This document shows, one piece after another, positions 5,795-8,849 of a DNA stretch of 8,849 nt (positions are counted from its first letter, which is position 1; each line of letters starts with the position of its first letter). Both the position numbers and the translations under genes were made by a program. This DNA is from Planctomycetota bacterium (GTDB lineage Bacteria; Planctomycetota; Planctomycetia; Gemmatales; Gemmataceae). Under the pieces are notes generated by a model. That model searched no databases. It was given only the letters and a program-made list of their open reading frames with translations, and was not told where the DNA came from. Location of the stretch: positions 1-8,849 of the forward strand of contig JAGWVO010000139.1 in NCBI GenBank assembly GCA_018970845.1. Reading direction: 5' to 3'.

Positions 5795-7579
5795 ATGAGC
5801 CAAGCCACCATCGCTTTCATTCCACAACTGACCCTGCGGTGTGATTCACCCGCGGTGGCGCCCGCCCGGATCGAGCGTTCGGCGGCGGGGGCCGTGCGGT
5901 TGGGCCGGCATGCCGACAACGACATGGTGTTTGCCGACGAGCAGGTCAGCAGGAGGCATGCGGAGATTTTTTCGAGGGGCGGCGACTGGGTCCTGCTCAA
6001 TCTGAGCGGAACCAATCCGGTTCTGGTTGACGGGGTGGCGCAGTCGGGCGAGTTCGTGCTGTCGCGGTCGCAGGTTCTGCTGCTTGGCAACACCTGCGTG
6101 CTGGCGGAGGTGGGGGCCGGTTCCGCCGATTCCAACCGCAGGCAAGGCGAGGAAATGGCGGGCCTGGTCGAGTACCTGGCCTTCCTCGAGACCGTTTCAT
6201 CGGCCGAGGCGATGGTTGAGGGAACGCTGGCTCTCTTGCACCGCCATTCCCACGCGACTTGGACCGGCTTCGTGGGCAACGACGCCGAGGATCTGCGGCT
6301 AAGGGCCCAATTTCCCGAAACGCCCGCTGGCGGATCGTTCCTCAGCCGGGAACTCAACAAGAGGGCGCTGACGGAGATGGCCCCGGTGTGGCAGGCATCC
6401 GCGGGCGTTGGGGCTGATGTGAGTGAAAGCCTTGGAAGGGTGGGGGACAGCCTCGGGATTCCGCTGGTTGAACGAAAGGGGGGAGTGTCCCGGGCCATCG
6501 GGGTGGTCCACCTGTACCGGAGGCAGGGGCGTTTTGTCGAAAGGGAAACCCATTTCGCCCAGGTCGTGGCGCGCATGGCGGCGCTCTGGCTCTCCTCCGA
6601 CCGGGAGATGAGCGCCCTGGGCGCCGAGGTGAGGCGACTCGCCGCCCGCGCCGGCGCGCACGGGCGAATCGTCGGCGAGAGCCCGGGCGTCGTCGAGATG
6701 CGCCGTCGGATCACCCGGGTGGCCCCGAGCCCGATGTCGGTCCTCATTCGCGGGGAGAGCGGCACGGGCAAGGAGTTGATCGCCGAGGCGATCCACAAGG
6801 CCAGTCCCCGCGCGGGCGCGCCGCTGGTGGCGGTGAACTGCGCGTCGATCGACCCCGCGAGGGCTGAAAGTGATTTATTCGGACATGAAAAAGGCGCTTT
6901 CACGGGAGCCGATTCCCGCCACGCCGGTTTTTTCCAGCAGGCGCATGAGGGCACCCTGTTCCTCGATGAACTGGGCGAACTGCCGATGGAATGCCAGGCC
7001 AAGCTGCTCAGGGCGCTCGAGACGGGGATCATCCGCCCGATGAAGGGCAAGGAGCGCGTCGTGGATGTCCGGCTGATCGCCGCGACAAACCGCGACCTTC
7101 TGGCCGAGGTCGCCGCGGGAAGGTTCCGCGAGGACCTGTATTACCGGATCGCCTCGGTGGTGATCGAGGCGCCGCCGTTGCGTGCGCGCGGTGGCGACAT
7201 CGCGCTTTTGGCCCGGTTGTTCCTCGAGGGTTTCTCGGCGCAGGGCCACCGCGCCACCCGCCTGGGCCAGCCGGCGATCGAGGCCTTGCAGGCTTACGCC
7301 TGGCCCGGGAACATTCGTCAGCTGCGATCAGTCGTGGAGGCGGCGTTTCATCTGGCCGAGGCCGAGGAGATCGGCGCGGAGCACCTGCACCTTCCGAAGG
7401 TTCCGGCCGGGGCCGCCTCGGAGGATGATTGCAACCTTGAAAGCACCGAAAGGCGCGCCATGGCCAGGGCCCTCGAGAAAACCTCGGGAAACCTGACCAA
7501 GGCGGCCGAGTTGCTGGGAATTCATCGGGAAACCCTGGGAATCAAGGCGCGGAAGCATGGTCTGCTTCCGCCCGGCTGA
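5795..7579 (+). CDS. FHA-GAF sigma-54-dependent transcriptional activator (594 aa)
   Basis: Enhancer-binding protein that would open sigma-54 RNA-polymerase complexes by ATP hydrolysis. Domain order: an FHA phosphothreonine-binding domain at about 10-108 (LGRHADND at 36-43, SRRHAE at 52-57, SGT..VLVDG at 71-80), a GAF-like sensory region at about 125-270, then an AAA+ domain at about 290-525. The latter has Walker A GESGTGKE (320-327), the sigma-54-contacting loop GAFTGA (367-372), Walker B TLFLDE (387-392), sensor I ATNRD (430-434), arginine-finger region GRFREDLYYR (442-451) and sensor II WPGNIRQLR (503-511). A Fis-type helix-turn-helix lies at about 552-588. There is no receiver domain, so input is probably through Ser/Thr kinase phosphorylation read by FHA and a ligand for GAF. 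The start at 5795 is the first ATG after an in-frame stop at 5786-5788; its Shine-Dalgarno is weak. Targets are not known. Confidence 0.95.
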   Translation: MSQATIAFIPQLTLRCDSPAVAPARIERSAAGAVRLGRHADNDMVFADEQVSRRHAEIFSRGGDWVLLNLSGTNPVLVDGVAQSGEFVLSRSQVLLLGNTCVLAEVGAGSADSNRRQGEEMAGLVEYLAFLETVSSAEAMVEGTLALLHRHSHATWTGFVGNDAEDLRLRAQFPETPAGGSFLSRELNKRALTEMAPVWQASAGVGADVSESLGRVGDSLGIPLVERKGGVSRAIGVVHLYRRQGRFVERETHFAQVVARMAALWLSSDREMSALGAEVRRLAARAGAHGRIVGESPGVVEMRRRITRVAPSPMSVLIRGESGTGKELIAEAIHKASPRAGAPLVAVNCASIDPARAESDLFGHEKGAFTGADSRHAGFFQQAHEGTLFLDELGELPMECQAKLLRALETGIIRPMKGKERVVDVRLIAATNRDLLAEVAAGRFREDLYYRIASVVIEAPPLRARGGDIALLARLFLEGFSAQGHRATRLGQPAIEALQAYAWPGNIRQLRSVVEAAFHLAEAEEIGAEHLHLPKVPAGAASEDDCNLESTERRAMARALEKTSGNLTKAAELLGIHRETLGIKARKHGLLPPG

Positions 7580-7590
7580 ATTCCCGGCGG
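7568..7590 (+). terminator. weak hairpin overlapping the activator stop codon
   Basis: CCGCC (7568-7572) pairs with GGCGG (7586-7590), and two further pairs form inside after one mismatch, around a 7-nt loop. The following TTCCAATTCT is only moderately T-rich. It sits in the convergent gap between the activator and csrA and might end either transcript, but the structure is weak. Confidence 0.25.
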
Positions 7591-7599
7591 TTCCAATTC

Positions 7600-7818
7600 T
7601 CAGTTCAAACTGGGCGGAACGGGGTCGGCAACCAGCGGGTCCACCGTTGGCATCACGCGGGCCTCGATGGCCTCGACCACCTCGCTGCGGTGCACGGAAA
7701 CTTCACGAGGCGCCACGATGCCCAGCCGCACCTTGTCGCCGCGGACTTCGACAATCGTCACAACGATCGAACCGTTGATGACGATGCTTTCGTCCTTCTT
7801 CCTTGAAAGAACCAGCAT
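7600..7818 (-). CDS. csrA: carbon storage regulator CsrA (72 aa)
   Basis: Small dimeric RNA-binding protein that represses or stabilises mRNAs by binding GGA motifs, often over the ribosome-binding site. The sequence MLVLSRKKDESIVI, then VRLGIVAPREVSVHRSEV, is full CsrA. The RNA-contacting Leu4 and Arg44 (in SVHR) are both present, and the five beta strands can be traced. The C-terminal tail (about 55-72), ending VDPLVADPVPPSLN, is proline-rich and longer than the conserved core. The start at 7818 has AGGAGG 9 nt upstream. It is convergent with the sigma-54 activator (20-bp gap) and downstream of a secreted-protein gene on the same strand. No fliW or flagellar gene is in view, so its partner protein, if any, lies elsewhere. 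The leader suggests autoregulation. Confidence 0.97.
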   Translation of the reverse strand: MLVLSRKKDESIVINGSIVVTIVEVRGDKVRLGIVAPREVSVHRSEVVEAIEARVMPTVDPLVADPVPPSLN

Positions 7819-7833
7819 GTAAACATCCCTCCT
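7819..7833 (-). promoter_or_regulatory. csrA ribosome-binding site overlapping a CsrA-binding core
   Basis: On the minus strand the Shine-Dalgarno AGGAGG (7833-7828) runs into AGGGATGT (7830-7823), which matches the ARGGAUGU half of the known CsrA SELEX consensus exactly. A bound CsrA dimer would block ribosome entry, the known mode of csrA autoregulation in other bacteria. A further GGA lies in GGGAGCG just upstream. Confidence 0.55.
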
Positions 7834-7989
7834 GGACGCTCCCGAACGGGAAAACGCAGGCGAGCAGGCCGCGAAATCGCATCATTCGGAGTGGCGCTGG
7901 AATTCCACCCTCCCGGTGGAACACGATCGAGGGTTCCGGCTTGCTGGGGAACCGGTTGCCGGGCATCGACCTTGCCGCAGCATGGCCTT

Positions 7990-8019
7990 AATATCACCTC
8001 CGGCGGCCGCCCCCGTCAA
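7990..8019 (-). promoter_or_regulatory. candidate csrA promoter
   Basis: On the minus strand TTGACG (8019-8014) and GATATT (7995-7990) are 18 nt apart, five and four of six matches to the sigma-70 boxes. Transcription would start near 7983, leaving a leader of about 160 nt before csrA, long for a housekeeping gene and consistent with post-transcriptional control. Confidence 0.35.
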
Positions 8020-8032
8020 CGCCCGTGAGATG

Positions 8033-8051
8033 AAAAAGCTGTTAAGTCAGC
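8033..8051 (-). terminator. possible short terminator after the secreted-protein gene
   Basis: On the minus strand GCTG (8051-8048), a 6-nt loop and CAGC (8041-8038) are followed directly by TTTTT (8037-8033). The stem is only 4 bp and overlaps the stop codon, so it would be weak. Confidence 0.25.
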
Positions 8052-8849
8052 GGGGTTCCACCACGGAGAAGGGAACCCGGGTCGTGGTGACGGGCATTCC
8101 CGCGGCCTTCCTGTCGGTCGCCCTGATCTCAAGAGCGAACTGGCCGGTGCGATTGGGCTGGAACGGGAAGCGGATCAGGTGGAAGCGCCTGGCCTCGTCT
8201 TCCGGCACGGTGATCATGCCGGTGAAAGGCTTCGAGGCCACCGGCTTTCCCGACTCATCGAGAACCTTGATGGTCACCTCGACATCGCTGCGGCCGGACT
8301 TGTCATCGACGGCGAACTGGGAAACCACGAATGTCAGCAAGAACCCTTGGCCCGGGGTTCCCAGGGGCGGCGCGGTATCCCCCGAGGTGGCGTACATCCA
8401 ACTCAGCCGGATCAGGGAAAACGACCTCGGCACGATCTCGAACGACTTCTCAAGGGTTCCCGTGCGCCCGGAGAGGCGGTCCGTCACCTTGACCCGGAAC
8501 AGGTAGCGTCCCGGCTTGAGGTCCGGGTCGGTGTCCGCGTAGGCGAATGTCGGCACCAGGTTGCCGCCGAGCGGACAGAGCGCCTGCGATTCCCGCAGCC
8601 TCATGTCCTCCTTGGGAAACAGGATCGCCCCCTTGGAGTCGAGGAATTCCACACCCAGCGCGTAACGGCACAGTCCCTCGGGGGTCGACTGCAAGTTGGC
8701 GAGGTCGAACGAATAAAGGATCAGTTCACCCGGCTGGAATTTTTCCTGGTCCTTGCGGGCCGGCCCCAGCAGTCCCATGGTGGCGCGGACATTCCTGAAT
8801 TCCACGGCGCCGGCGGGGGGGGCCACCGGCCCCTGGGCTTGTGCCAGGA
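8047..8849 (-). CDS. secreted beta-rich protein of unknown function, 5' end missing (266 aa visible)
   Basis: The reading frame is open to the right edge, so the true start is outside the window; a GTG at 8826 is not the natural start. The visible N-terminus LAQAQGPVAPPAGAVEFRNV looks like the end of a signal peptide (cleavage near the Ala-Gln-Ala) and start of a mature secreted protein. Two similar halves can be traced, each ending in an Ig-like strand pattern: about residues 15-135 (ending PGRYLFRVKVTDRLSGRTGT, then LEKSFEIVP) and 140-266 (ending TGQFALEIRATDRKAAGMPV, then FSVVEP). This suggests tandem beta-sandwich domains. No catalytic motif or known family is recognised. The position upstream of csrA on the same strand may or may not mean co-transcription. 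Confidence 0.85.
   Translation of the reverse strand, partial: LAQAQGPVAPPAGAVEFRNVRATMGLLGPARKDQEKFQPGELILYSFDLANLQSTPEGLCRYALGVEFLDSKGAILFPKEDMRLRESQALCPLGGNLVPTFAYADTDPDLKPGRYLFRVKVTDRLSGRTGTLEKSFEIVPRSFSLIRLSWMYATSGDTAPPLGTPGQGFLLTFVVSQFAVDDKSGRSDVEVTIKVLDESGKPVASKPFTGMITVPEDEARRFHLIRFPFQPNRTGQFALEIRATDRKAAGMPVTTTRVPFSVVEPR

Noticed and set aside
5282..5827. 181-codon minus-strand open frame
   Set aside because: It runs straight through the tRNA-Cys gene, its promoter and its terminator, and overlaps the start of the activator gene; no family signature.
5728..7050. 440-codon minus-strand open frame opposite the activator
   Set aside because: It lies antisense to a fully motif-supported gene in GC-rich DNA, and its composition is the Ser/Arg/Pro-rich pattern of a shadow frame.

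Overview
The window looks like a chromosomal segment from a planctomycete, most likely of the class Planctomycetia and perhaps near the Gemmataceae. The main reason is three genes for DUF1559 / 'prepilin-type processing-associated H-X9-DG' proteins, whose N-terminal signature (FTLIELLVV followed by VPAVQKVREAANR) is typical of that group. A GC-rich coding style, small paired lipoproteins, an FHA-containing sigma-54 activator and a lone csrA all fit. The lineage call is inference from protein style, not from a marker gene.

Left part (1-4500, all minus strand): three tandem copies of one two-gene cassette, each a DUF1559 pseudopilin-like protein followed directly by a small lipoprotein. Read in the direction of transcription: copy 3 (4500-3463, lipoprotein 3455-3039), an AT-rich gap of about 470 bp, copy 2 (2569-1655, lipoprotein 1622-1191), a gap of about 190 bp, then copy 1 (1001-84, with its lipoprotein running off the left edge from about 55). 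The pseudopilin-like proteins should be processed by a prepilin peptidase and exported or anchored. The lipoproteins are predicted beta-sandwich (carboxypeptidase-regulatory/transthyretin-like) proteins. A candidate sigma-70 promoter with two inverted repeats lies ahead of copy 3.

Middle part (4501-5794): about 900 bp with little obvious coding. It holds a possible 39-residue peptide with PLLG repeats, short direct repeats, and a clear minus-strand tRNA-Cys(GCA) with its own promoter and intrinsic terminator. The last 286 bp are the leader of the next gene and contain a 7-bp hairpin overlapping a GG-N10-GC element.

Right part (5795-8849): a plus-strand FHA-GAF-AAA+-Fis sigma-54 activator, convergent with csrA on the minus strand. 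The csrA Shine-Dalgarno overlaps a sequence matching the CsrA-binding core, suggesting autoregulation. Upstream of csrA, same strand, is the 3' part of an unrecognised secreted beta-rich protein. No single new system joins all of these. The best candidates for follow-up are the triplicated DUF1559/lipoprotein cassette and the regulatory leaders of csrA and of the sigma-54 activator.
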